Under the pieces are notes generated by a model, which saw nothing but the letters and a program-made list of their open reading frames with translations, was not told the DNA's origin and made no database searches. Of a stretch of 7,035 bases of DNA, positions 1 to 6,173 are shown piece by piece. Source of the stretch: an uncultured Mycoplasmatota bacterium (GTDB lineage Bacteria; Bacillota_I; Bacilli_A; RF39; UBA660); the NCBI GenBank assembly GCA_900553435.1, contig USDC01000033.1:1-7035 (forward strand), given 5' to 3'. A program made the translations under genes and the position numbers. Positions within the stretch are counted from its first letter, which is position 1; each line of letters begins with the position of its first letter.

Positions 1-286
1 CTAATATTTCTTCTTCACTTAGATTTAAATTGCTTTTTAAAACATAAACTTTTTTACCCTTATATTTTAAAACATCATTTATATTATCGATTCCTTTAAA
101 CTTTACCATATCAAAATTTTTGTGTTTTCTATATGAAATAATAGCTTCTTTTATTTTTTCTTCACCTATATAAACACTAGTACCTACTTTAAAAACTTTT
201 TCTTTAAATTCAAAGTTACTAAGTATTCTTACCTCACCTTTTAATGCATGAGTATTTACTATTTTACCTATATAAACATAGTTCAT
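1..286 (-). CDS. rimM: Ribosome maturation factor RimM, N-terminal part (cut by window edge)
   Basis: RimM binds ribosomal protein S19 and assists 16S rRNA processing and assembly of the 30S head. This reading frame is my own translation of the minus strand from the ATG at 284-286. It begins MNYVYIGKIVNTHALKGEV, the signature opening of RimM (family pattern VGKIvnTHGikGEvrv), and continues with a beta-rich N-terminal barrel up to about residue 84 (KVYVLKSNL). The window ends at residue 95, in the acidic linker SEEEIL, just before the expected C-terminal PRC-barrel domain; full family length is about 165-175 residues. The start is fixed by GGAGGGG, which overlaps the last codons of the upstream methyltransferase gene. 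That gene's stop (288-290) lies one base from this ATG, so translation is probably coupled. The usual neighbour trmD would lie off the left edge. The family call is firm. Confidence 0.9.
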   Translation of the reverse strand, partial: MNYVYIGKIVNTHALKGEVRILSNFEFKEKVFKVGTSVYIGEEKIKEAIISYRKHKNFDMVKFKGIDNINDVLKYKGKKVYVLKSNLNLSEEEIL

Positions 287-287
287 T

Positions 288-1039
288 TTACCCCTCCATA
301 TAATACATCATAATAGCTGCGGCTATACTGACGTTTAGGCTCTCAACGCTATCCTTTATGTCTATTTTAACTACTTTATCACAAAGATTTAAAACTCCCT
401 CACTTACTCCAGTGCCTTCATTTCCAAATACTAATGCATATTTTTCAGACTTTTCTAAATTTTATCATAAATCTTTGGATAATAATTGTTTTTATGTTTT
501 GATACATCGCATCTAAAAAAGTATCCTTCTTTTTCATTAGGCAATGAATCTTTTATAAATTCTTCTAAATCTTTAGAAAAAATATTTGCCTTAAAATAAG
601 CTCCTTCGGTTGCTCTTATAAATTTATCATTATATATACTAACAGAAGAATTAGATAAAACTATAGTATCTATTCCAAAAGCAAGAGCACTTCTTACAAT
701 AGTCCCAGCATTTCCTGGGTCTCCTATATTATCTAATATAATTATTTTATTTCCCACATTTTCTTTTTGTTCTTTTATTTTACAAACTGCCATTATATTA
801 GGAGCAGTATAAAGTCTACTTATCTTTTTTAATATTTCTTTTGTGACATAAGTAATAGGTAAATCTGTATCAAAAACTTCTTTTTCGAGTAAAATTATTT
901 CTTTTGCCACATTGTTTTTTATTGCTTCAGTAACTAAGTTAAAACCTTCTACTACATATTCTTTATTTTCTAGAATATATTTTTTATTTCTAAGTTTATT
1001 TAAATATTTTACTTTTTCATTCTTTAAAGAAGTAAGCAT
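288..1039 (-). pseudogene. SpoU/TrmH-family 23S rRNA or tRNA 2'-O-methyltransferase, interrupted by one frameshift
   Basis: SpoU (SPOUT, trefoil-knot) enzymes methylate a ribose 2'-OH using S-adenosylmethionine. Residues 1-75 form the small substrate-binding domain, and APNIMAVCKI (79-88) leads into the catalytic domain. Motif 1 is clear at 102-118 (LDNIGDPGNAGTIVRSA, with the catalytic-type Asn and Arg), followed by IRATEGAYF. The first frame stops at TAG 455-457 after about 194 residues, before motifs 2 and 3. Both are intact in the next frame down to the TAA at 288-290: YALVFGNEGTGVS (motif 2) and SLNVSIAAAIMMYY (motif 3). Adding one base to the A4/T3 run at 457-463 restores a protein of about 250 residues, normal for the YsgA/RlmB-like branch. 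Start ATG 1037-1039 has GGAGG formed by the last codons of the upstream protease gene. It is either a recent mutation or a one-base sequence error; the exact RNA target is unknown. Confidence 0.85.
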
Positions 1040-1040
1040 A

Positions 1041-1679
1041 TTATTCCTCCTTTAATACTTTTTTATTATTTTTATAATTAGGTTTATATTTTTTTACAGT
1101 CTGCCAAAACTCTTTTGAATGATTAAAATGAACTAAATGAGACAGTTCGTGAATAATTACATAATCTATTTCATCTATACTATAACTAATAAGTTCTAGA
1201 TTTAACATTATAATATTTTTTACTTTATTACAGTATCCCCATTTTGCTTTCATCTTTCTTATTTTTAATTCTGGATAAGGAATATCTTCTTCAAAAAGAC
1301 TATAACAAATATCAAATCTATTTTTAAATATTTCCTCTGCTTCACTTCTTCTAAATTTTTCTAAATCATTAAGGTTTTTTACATATACTTTATCTGTATC
1401 AATTATAGGTTTTTTAGCGTTATTATAAATTACTATATCATATTTTTTGCCAAGAAAATAAAAGTAGTTTTTTTTCTCATTTAGTTTTTTCATTCTAAGT
1501 ATCATTTTATATAAAGCTTCTTCATTTTCTAGAAGTAATTTATTTATTTTTTTATCACTTGTTAAAAATGGTGCGGTTACATAAATTTCTAAATCTTCTT
1601 TTACCCTAAAATAAATATTTTTATTATTTTTTTTAATTATATTTACTTTATAAACTTCTCCATTAATCCTTGTTTCCAT
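1041..1679 (-). CDS. YgjP-like (DUF45/WLM-type) zinc metalloprotease
   Basis: This 212-residue soluble protein matches the YgjP family of small zinc metallopeptidases related to SprT and wss1-like proteases. The zinc site is IIHELSHLVHFNHSKEFW at about residues 175-192: HExxH with H177, E178 and H181, plus a third histidine ligand near H187. The family hallmark RKMKAKWGYC (about 141-150), seen in relatives as RKMKSRWGSC, precedes it. The N-terminal half is beta-rich and ends with a lysine-rich tail. No signal peptide or membrane segment is present, so it acts in the cytoplasm; its substrate is unknown. The start at 1677-1679 follows TAGGAG by five bases. The final codons (KVLKEE, then TAA) carry the Shine-Dalgarno of the methyltransferase gene, whose ATG begins one base after this stop, so it heads a compact operon ending in rimM. 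The length is slightly below the family norm of about 230. Confidence 0.85.
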   Translation of the reverse strand: METRINGEVYKVNIIKKNNKNIYFRVKEDLEIYVTAPFLTSDKKINKLLLENEEALYKMILRMKKLNEKKNYFYFLGKKYDIVIYNNAKKPIIDTDKVYVKNLNDLEKFRRSEAEEIFKNRFDICYSLFEEDIPYPELKIRKMKAKWGYCNKVKNIIMLNLELISYSIDEIDYVIIHELSHLVHFNHSKEFWQTVKKYKPNYKNNKKVLKEE

Positions 1680-1696
1680 AAAAACTCCTAAGTTGT

Positions 1697-1725
1697 ATTA
1701 TAAATTAAAATAGAAAAAAAAGAAA
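1697..1725 (-). promoter_or_regulatory. Possible promoter of the protease-methyltransferase-rimM operon
   Basis: A perfect -10 hexamer TATAAT (1697-1702) lies upstream of the protease gene, with only a weak -35 (TTTCTT, 1720-1725) at 17-base spacing. The predicted start, near 1690, would fall at the edge of the Shine-Dalgarno, giving an almost leaderless mRNA. In such AT-rich DNA a lone TATAAT is weak evidence. Confidence 0.3.
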
Positions 1726-1741
1726 GTAAATATTTACTCTC
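1714..1741 (-). terminator. Rho-independent terminator of the TasA-like gene
   Basis: Reading the minus strand, GAGAGTAA (1741-1734) pairs with TTACTTTC (1729-1722) across an ATAT loop. That is eight pairs including one G-U, followed directly by eight T residues (1721-1714). The hairpin includes the stop codon and the last codons of the 1734-2234 gene. It separates that gene from the protease operon, so the downstream genes need their own promoter. Confidence 0.65.
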
Positions 1742-2234
1742 CTTCAATTACTCCAAGTTTACCATGGAATGTTTTGCCCATATCACTACTTTGGTCAACA
1801 TCAGATAAATGTTTATAAGTAAAAGCTATAGTATAGTTGTGTGTGTCTCCTGGTTCAATTGATACATTAGTTAATAATGGTGAATTAGATACAGCAGTCT
1901 CACTTACACTTTGGTCTCCAGTTATACTATAAACTAAATCACTAGTTCTTGTAAAAGTGTTTTCATATTCTTTCCAATTTACTGTATAAGTTACTGCTTT
2001 ATCTCCAGTGTTTTCAATACTAAATGATTTACTTGCAGTCCATCCTGTATCTATTTTTTCTGCGTTTATAACGTCTCCATCAGTAAAATTAATTTTAAGC
2101 TCAGCAACTGAAACATTTACGTCTTTCCCTTCTCCTTGTATAGCTAGTAGAAAATATCCATAAGCAAGTGTTGTAATCATACCGATTAAAAATAATACTA
2201 AAATTCCTAATAAAACTTTATTCCTTAAACTCAT
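1734..2234 (-). CDS. Membrane-anchored or secreted beta-sandwich protein, TasA/camelysin-like
   Basis: This 166-residue protein has a positively charged start (MSLRNK), one hydrophobic segment at about residues 7-31, and an acidic, Thr/Ser/Asn-rich beta-strand ectodomain with no cysteine. The ectodomain order resembles TasA/camelysin-type fibre or surface proteins. A strand after the signal (VNVSVAELKINF, 39-50) is followed by TASKSFSIENTGDKAVTYTV (66-85), matching the family theme 'pG...k.f.v.NtG...y', and then by SIEPGDTHNYTIAFTY (125-140). No LPXTG sortase signal or lipobox is visible. Whether the N-terminal helix is cleaved (by a SipW-like peptidase) or stays as an anchor cannot be decided. 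The start has a strong AAGGAGGA site. The gene is single, closed by its own terminator, and divergent from the ATP-grasp gene. The similarity to TasA is by pattern only; another bacterial Ig-like or DUF family is possible. Confidence 0.6.
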   Translation of the reverse strand: MSLRNKVLLGILVLFLIGMITTLAYGYFLLAIQGEGKDVNVSVAELKINFTDGDVINAEKIDTGWTASKSFSIENTGDKAVTYTVNWKEYENTFTRTSDLVYSITGDQSVSETAVSNSPLLTNVSIEPGDTHNYTIAFTYKHLSDVDQSSDMGKTFHGKLGVIEGE

Positions 2235-2254
2235 TTTAGTTCCTCCTTATTATA

Positions 2255-2283
2255 ATTTTAAAACAATTTTTTTTATAAATCAA
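2255..2283 (-). promoter_or_regulatory. Candidate promoter of the TasA-like gene
   Basis: On the minus strand, TTGATT (2283-2278) and TAAAAT (2260-2255) are separated by 17 bases containing an A8 tract. Transcription would begin near 2248, at or just before the AAGGAGGA ribosome site, so the leader is very short. An overlapping TATAAT at 2249-2254 is too close to the start codon to serve. Confidence 0.4.
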
Positions 2284-2296
2284 TTATTCTTTACAC

Positions 2297-2325
2297 TTTT
2301 TAATTAATAAGAGTTATGCTATAAT
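2297..2325 (+). promoter_or_regulatory. Extended -10 promoter of the ATP-grasp gene
   Basis: TGCTATAAT (2317-2325) is a consensus extended -10 element. The -35 region at 17-base spacing is only TTTTTA (2297-2302), which is normal for extended -10 promoters. A better-looking TTTACA at 2290-2295 is 24 bases away, too far. The start would be near 2332, about 12 bases before the ATG, leaving room for the GGTGA ribosome site at 2334-2338. Confidence 0.55.
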
Positions 2326-2343
2326 CTTAAGTGGGTGAAGTAA

Positions 2344-3357
2344 ATGAAGAAGTATATGTTAGATAAAATAAAAGAAGCAAATTTTAAAAGAATTGATAAT
2401 CTAGCAACAATTATAGCTAATAAAAATAATGTTAAAAAAAGTTTTGTAAAAAGAGATATGATTAAAAACTTTATAAAATATGGTATTGGTTATACTGATT
2501 ATTTTAAAGGAGACTACATAAATCGTACAGAAGAAGAGAAAAAAACATTTTTAACAGCTAAAAACTATGTTCCTATATTAAATTATTTAAACAAAAAATC
2601 ATATAGAGTTGTTACAAATGACAAAGTAGTTTTTTTAAGAATATTTAATAAATATGCCGGTAGAGATTGGATTGATTTAAGAGTAACAAGTGATGCTGAT
2701 TTTAAAAAGTTTTTACAAAAATATAAAACTGTTTTTGCAAAAGTTAAAGATGATTTTGGTGGACATGGTATTAGAAAAATAGAAGATAAAGATGTTAAAG
2801 ACTATAAAAAATTATATAAAGAATTAAAAGAAAATGGAAACATTTTAATAGAAGAAGAAATTAAACAACATAAAGTCTTAGAAAAAATGAATCCTTATGC
2901 AGTTAATGCTCTTAGAGTTGTTTCTTTACTTAAAGATGGAGAAGTTCATATTTTAAGAAATGCTCTTAGAATAAATATTAATGATGAAGTAGCTATTACT
3001 TGTGCGGATGCTTTCGCAAGTGTTACTATAGACGGTAAACTTGAAACAGATATCGCTGATGATGCTGGTAACTACTATAAAGAACATCCTTTAACAAAAG
3101 TTAAATTTAAAGATTTAACAATACCTTATGTCAAAGAATGTTTTGAACTAGTAAAAGAAGCACATAAATTAATACCTGATATTAGGTATGTTGGTTGGGA
3201 TATAGTAATTACCCCTACTGGTCCAATTATTTTAGAAGGAAATGAATACCCAAGTTACGGTCTTGTTCAATATTATATGGTTAATAAAAGTAAATATGGA
3301 CATTTAAAAGATATTAAAGATGTTTTAAAAGATGAATGGAATAATATTAAATTTTAA
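2344..3357 (+). CDS. Sugar-transfer-associated ATP-grasp family protein
   Basis: This 337-residue cytoplasmic protein has the ATP-grasp fold of the 'sugar-transfer associated' type (alpha-L-glutamate-ligase-related, as in PF14397). Such enzymes use ATP to activate a carboxylate and join it to an amine or thiol, and often sit in capsule or surface-glycan clusters. Visible landmarks are the nucleotide lysine and glycine loop VFAKVKDDFGGHGI (130-143), ILIEEEIKQH (167-176), NALRVVSLL (188-196), and the C-terminal metal-binding block IRYVGWDIVITPTGPIILEGN (280-300), where D286, E298 and N300 should hold magnesium. The N-terminal 100 residues are basic and helical. The start is supported by GGGTGA five bases upstream and an extended -10 promoter. 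No glycan genes adjoin it: it is a lone gene between divergent and convergent neighbours. Family placement is fairly sure; the substrate is unknown. Confidence 0.8.
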   Translation: MKKYMLDKIKEANFKRIDNLATIIANKNNVKKSFVKRDMIKNFIKYGIGYTDYFKGDYINRTEEEKKTFLTAKNYVPILNYLNKKSYRVVTNDKVVFLRIFNKYAGRDWIDLRVTSDADFKKFLQKYKTVFAKVKDDFGGHGIRKIEDKDVKDYKKLYKELKENGNILIEEEIKQHKVLEKMNPYAVNALRVVSLLKDGEVHILRNALRININDEVAITCADAFASVTIDGKLETDIADDAGNYYKEHPLTKVKFKDLTIPYVKECFELVKEAHKLIPDIRYVGWDIVITPTGPIILEGNEYPSYGLVQYYMVNKSKYGHLKDIKDVLKDEWNNIKF

Positions 3358-3385
3358 AAAGGAAGCTTAATTATTGCTTCCTTTT
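3357..3385. terminator. Bidirectional terminator between the ATP-grasp gene and valS
   Basis: AAAAGGAAGC (3357-3366) pairs perfectly with GCTTCCTTTT (3376-3385) around a nine-base loop. The T-rich arm serves both strands: TTTTAATTTTT on plus and TTTTTAAAATTT on minus. It fills the 9-base gap between the two stop codons and uses the last codons of valS for one arm. Confidence 0.8.
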
Positions 3386-5907
3386 AATTTTTCATTTAAC
3401 AGTTTTAATCTACCTTGTTCAAGTTCTAAACTTTCTTTTTCTTTTAATATTATTTTTTCTGGAGCATTATTTATATACCCTTCATTAGATAAAAGTTTTT
3501 CTCTTCTATTAATGCTGTTTTCTAAATCTTCTTTTTCTTTTTTTAGCTTAATTAATTCTTCTTCATTTACTTCTTCTTTTGTATAGTAAGTTATATCAAT
3601 ATATTTAGATTTATAATTAATTTTTTTATAATCTTCTTCTTCATCATTAAATGTATTTTCATCAGTTAATTTTAAACTGTTTTTATAAATCTCTTCATAT
3701 GTTTTATCGACATTAACTTTAAATAAAGTATTTCTTTTTAAATTAGATTCTGCTTTTAGGTTTCTTATTTTAGTAATATCTTCTAAAACTAAATCAACCT
3801 CAGTTTCAAAGAAAAATTCATCATTTACATTAGGATAACTACTTGTAACTATACTCTTTTCATGTATTGGTAATTTTTGATATATTTCTTCTGTTACAAA
3901 TGGCATAAATGGATGCAACATTTTTAAAATAGCTTCTAAAACATACAACAAAGTACTTTTAGTTTCAATTTTTTCTAAAGAACTCTTTGATAATTCAATA
4001 TAGTTATCACAAAAATCGCTCCATATGAAATCATAAAGAGTAGCTCCTACTACATTAAATTCATATTTTTCCATATGACGTCTAACTTCTCTTATAGTTT
4101 TATTAAGTTTATCTAAAATCCATTTATCTTGTATATTTAAATTATTAAAACTATATTTTTTTACATCTTCTGTATTTAAAAGTACAAAACGAGAAGCGTT
4201 CCAAACTTTATTTATAAAATTCCAAGTAGATTTAATTTTTTCTTCATTATATCTAATATCCATACCTGGAGCACCACTTGTAGATAAAAAGTATCTTAGT
4301 GAATCTGCACCATACGCATCAATTACGTCCATTGGGTCAATTCCGTTACCTAAACTTTTTGACATTTTTCTTCCCTTTTCGTCTCTAATTAAACCATGAA
4401 TTAGACATTCTTTAAAAGGAATACTATTCATCAAACTACGTGACTGAAAGTTCATTCTACAAACCCAGAAGAAAATAATATCAAATCCTGTTACTAAAAC
4501 ATTGTTTGGAAAATATCTTTTTAAATCTTCTGTATCTTCTGGCCATCCTAAAGTGCTAAAAGGCCAAAGTGCACTTGAAAACCAAGTATCTAGTACGTCT
4601 TCATCTTGCATCCATCCATCTTCTTTTGGTGCTTCTTCTCCAACGTATATTTCTTCTCCTTTATACCAAGCAGGTATTCTATGTCCCCACCAAAGTTGTC
4701 TTGAAATACACCAGTCATATGCAATTTCTAACCAATGATTTTGATGTTTTTCAAATCTTTTAGGTATAAATTTTACTTTATCATTTTCTTTGATTTTATC
4801 TAATACAGCATCAGCAAGTGGTCTCATTTTAACAAACCATTGCTTAGATAAATATGGTTCAATTACAGCATTACTTCTTTCACTGTGTCCTACATTATGT
4901 TTTATTTTTTCTACTGATATTAAAAGATTTTGTTCTTTTAATTTTTCACTTACAGCCTCACGTGCTTCTTCCCTAGTCATACCAGAAAATTCTAAAGCAT
5001 TTTCATTCATTGTAGCATCCGGATTAATACAAACAATTCTTTCTAAATTGTGTCTTAATCCAACTTCATAATCATTAGGGTCATGCGCAGGAGTTATTTT
5101 AACACATCCTGTACCAAATGTTGGATCTGCATGTTCATCAGCAATTATTGGAATAGGCTTATTTACAAGTGGAAGAATTACATTCTTACCTATTAAATCT
5201 TTATACCTAACATCTTTTGGATTAACTGCGACTGCAGTATCTCCAAAAAGTGTTTCTGGTCTTGTTGTGGCTATTTCTAAAAAACCACTTTTATCTTCTA
5301 ATTCATACTTAATATGATAAAAATAAGCTTCAACTTCTTTATAAATAACTTCTTCATTTGAAAGAGCTGTCATCGCAACTGGATCCCAGTTTATTATTCT
5401 CTCTCCCCTATATATTAATCCTTTATTATAGTAATCAACAAAAGTTTTAGTTACTGCTTTACTAAGGCCCTCATCTAATGTAAAACGTTCTTTACTATAA
5501 TCTACAGAAAGACCAAGTTTTGCCCATTGACTTCTAATAAATGATGCATATTCTTCTTTCCAACTCCAAGCATGCATAAGCCATTCTTCACGTGATAAAC
5601 TTCTTGGATTTATTCCATCATTACTAAGTCTTGCATCTACTTTTGCTTGAGTGGCAATCCCAGCATGATCCATTCCTGGTAACCATAACGCATCATACCC
5701 GTCCATTCTTTTATATCTGATTATAATATCTTGAAGAGTTGTATCAAGCGCATGGCCAATATGTAATTTTCCTGTTACATTTGGAGGTGGAATTACAATA
5801 CAAAATGGATCTTTATTTTTATCACCACTTTTAAATAAATCATTTTGTAACCAAAAATCATATTTATCTTTTTCTACTTCAATATGGTTGTATTTTTTAT
5901 TTAACAT
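3367..5907 (-). CDS. valS: Valyl-tRNA synthetase
   Basis: ValS is the class I synthetase that charges tRNA-Val with valine in the cytoplasm and hydrolyses mischarged threonine. The 846-residue protein is complete. It shows PPPNVTGKLHIGHAL (40-54, the HIGH signature), the CP1 editing domain with ATTRPET (213-219) and GTGCVKITPAHDPND (265-279), then ISRQLWWGHRIPAWY (401-415), FDIIFFWVCRM (475-485) and KMSKS (514-518). An anticodon-binding helical domain follows, then a lysine/glutamate coiled coil (about 780-842) containing INNAPEKII, the tRNA-binding arm of ValS. It is slightly shorter than the common 870-880 residues. The start at 5905-5907 has AAAGGAGA six bases upstream. It is transcribed alone from its own promoter through a valine-specific T-box leader and ends at the bidirectional terminator. 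No key residue appears missing. Confidence 0.97.
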   Translation of the reverse strand: MLNKKYNHIEVEKDKYDFWLQNDLFKSGDKNKDPFCIVIPPPNVTGKLHIGHALDTTLQDIIIRYKRMDGYDALWLPGMDHAGIATQAKVDARLSNDGINPRSLSREEWLMHAWSWKEEYASFIRSQWAKLGLSVDYSKERFTLDEGLSKAVTKTFVDYYNKGLIYRGERIINWDPVAMTALSNEEVIYKEVEAYFYHIKYELEDKSGFLEIATTRPETLFGDTAVAVNPKDVRYKDLIGKNVILPLVNKPIPIIADEHADPTFGTGCVKITPAHDPNDYEVGLRHNLERIVCINPDATMNENALEFSGMTREEAREAVSEKLKEQNLLISVEKIKHNVGHSERSNAVIEPYLSKQWFVKMRPLADAVLDKIKENDKVKFIPKRFEKHQNHWLEIAYDWCISRQLWWGHRIPAWYKGEEIYVGEEAPKEDGWMQDEDVLDTWFSSALWPFSTLGWPEDTEDLKRYFPNNVLVTGFDIIFFWVCRMNFQSRSLMNSIPFKECLIHGLIRDEKGRKMSKSLGNGIDPMDVIDAYGADSLRYFLSTSGAPGMDIRYNEEKIKSTWNFINKVWNASRFVLLNTEDVKKYSFNNLNIQDKWILDKLNKTIREVRRHMEKYEFNVVGATLYDFIWSDFCDNYIELSKSSLEKIETKSTLLYVLEAILKMLHPFMPFVTEEIYQKLPIHEKSIVTSSYPNVNDEFFFETEVDLVLEDITKIRNLKAESNLKRNTLFKVNVDKTYEEIYKNSLKLTDENTFNDEEEDYKKINYKSKYIDITYYTKEEVNEEELIKLKKEKEDLENSINRREKLLSNEGYINNAPEKIILKEKESLELEQGRLKLLNEKLKGSNN

Positions 5908-5938
5908 AATATTCTCCTTTGCTAATAATATAGAAAAT

Positions 5939-5981
5939 AAAAAAGAGATAGTACGGGAGTCAATAAGACGGTACCATCCCT
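5939..5981 (-). terminator. Attenuator terminator of the valS T-box
   Basis: AGGGAUGGUAC (5981-5971) pairs with GUACUAUCUCU (5954-5944), eleven pairs with two G-U wobbles, around a 16-base loop, then T6 (5944-5939) and more T-rich sequence. It buries the UGGU that must bind the tRNA 3' end, so it excludes the antiterminator. Antiterminator and terminator share the 5' strand rather than the usual central strand. Confidence 0.75.
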
Positions 5982-6137
5982 TGTTTTACTTACTTTTATA
6001 ACGGTATTATCCGTAAAAACTTACTATACTTTCAGTTTTTCACTCAGAAGCTACCTTCAGTTAAACTCTTAAAACTTTTCACCAACCAGTTTCTCTCTAA
6101 AAAAAGTATTTAACTTACTCCTCTTCTTCATCGCTTT
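5944..6137 (-). promoter_or_regulatory. T-box leader (valine-specific riboswitch) controlling valS
   Basis: T-box leaders bind uncharged tRNA and allow transcription into the downstream gene. Reading the minus strand from the predicted start near 6137, Stem I is framed by AGAAG/CUUCU (6127-6123 with 6050-6046) and GUUAAA/UUUAAC (6114-6109 with 6065-6060). The internal loop between them has the conserved AGUA on one side (6119-6116) and the specifier GUA, a valine codon, on the other (6054-6052). AGAGAG (6098-6093) and the GGUUGGUG apical loop (6087-6080), closed by AAACU/AGUUU, are the standard distal Stem I motifs. A small hairpin ACGG/CCGU (6014-6001) is in the Stem III position. The T-box GGGAUGGUACCGUC (5980-5967) forms the antiterminator: GGGA/UCCC, a seven-base UGGUACC bulge, then GUC/GAC. 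Specifier, position and downstream gene all agree on valine. Confidence 0.93.
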
Positions 6138-6148
6138 AAAAAAAGTAT
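6098..6148. repeat. Pair of 12-base direct repeats in the valS leader
   Basis: TAAAAAAAGTAT occurs at 6098-6109 and 6137-6148, 39 bases apart. One copy covers the -10 and predicted start site; the other lies in the distal part of Stem I. No function is evident, and low complexity may explain it. Confidence 0.4.
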
Positions 6149-6160
6149 AATACTTTTTTT
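6138..6160. repeat. Inverted repeat spanning the valS -10 box
   Basis: AAAAAAAGTA (6138-6147) and TACTTTTTTT (6151-6160) are perfect ten-base arms around TAA, covering the -10 element. On the minus strand it looks like an A-tract, short stem and T-tract, so it may weakly terminate transcription from the surface-protein gene. Only one G-C pair is present, so chance in AT-rich DNA is possible. Confidence 0.35.
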
Positions 6161-6172
6161 TATAGGTGTCAA
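6144..6172 (-). promoter_or_regulatory. Sigma-A promoter of valS
   Basis: TTGACA (6172-6167) is a perfect -35, and TATACT (6149-6144), one mismatch from consensus, is the -10, with 17 bases between. Transcription should begin at the A near 6137, exactly where Stem I of the T-box needs it. The -35 begins one base after the stop codon of the upstream surface-protein gene. Confidence 0.85.
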
Positions 6173-6173
6173 C

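Noticed and set aside
450..470. Programmed -1 ribosomal frameshifting in the methyltransferase gene
   Set aside because: The zero-frame codons GAT AAA ATT TAG do not make a slippery X XXY YYZ heptamer. A -1 slip of the ATT-bound tRNA would mispair, and no stimulatory hairpin is obvious.
2290..2295. TTTACA as -35 box for the ATP-grasp gene
   Set aside because: It is 24 bases from the TATAAT element, well outside the usable 16-19 range; the extended -10 explains the promoter better.
3374..5071. Several plus-strand open frames inside valS, 64-93 codons long
   Set aside because: They lie antisense to a firmly identified valS, have low-complexity Ser/Phe-rich translations expected from the complement of Lys/Glu-rich codons, and lack ribosome sites.
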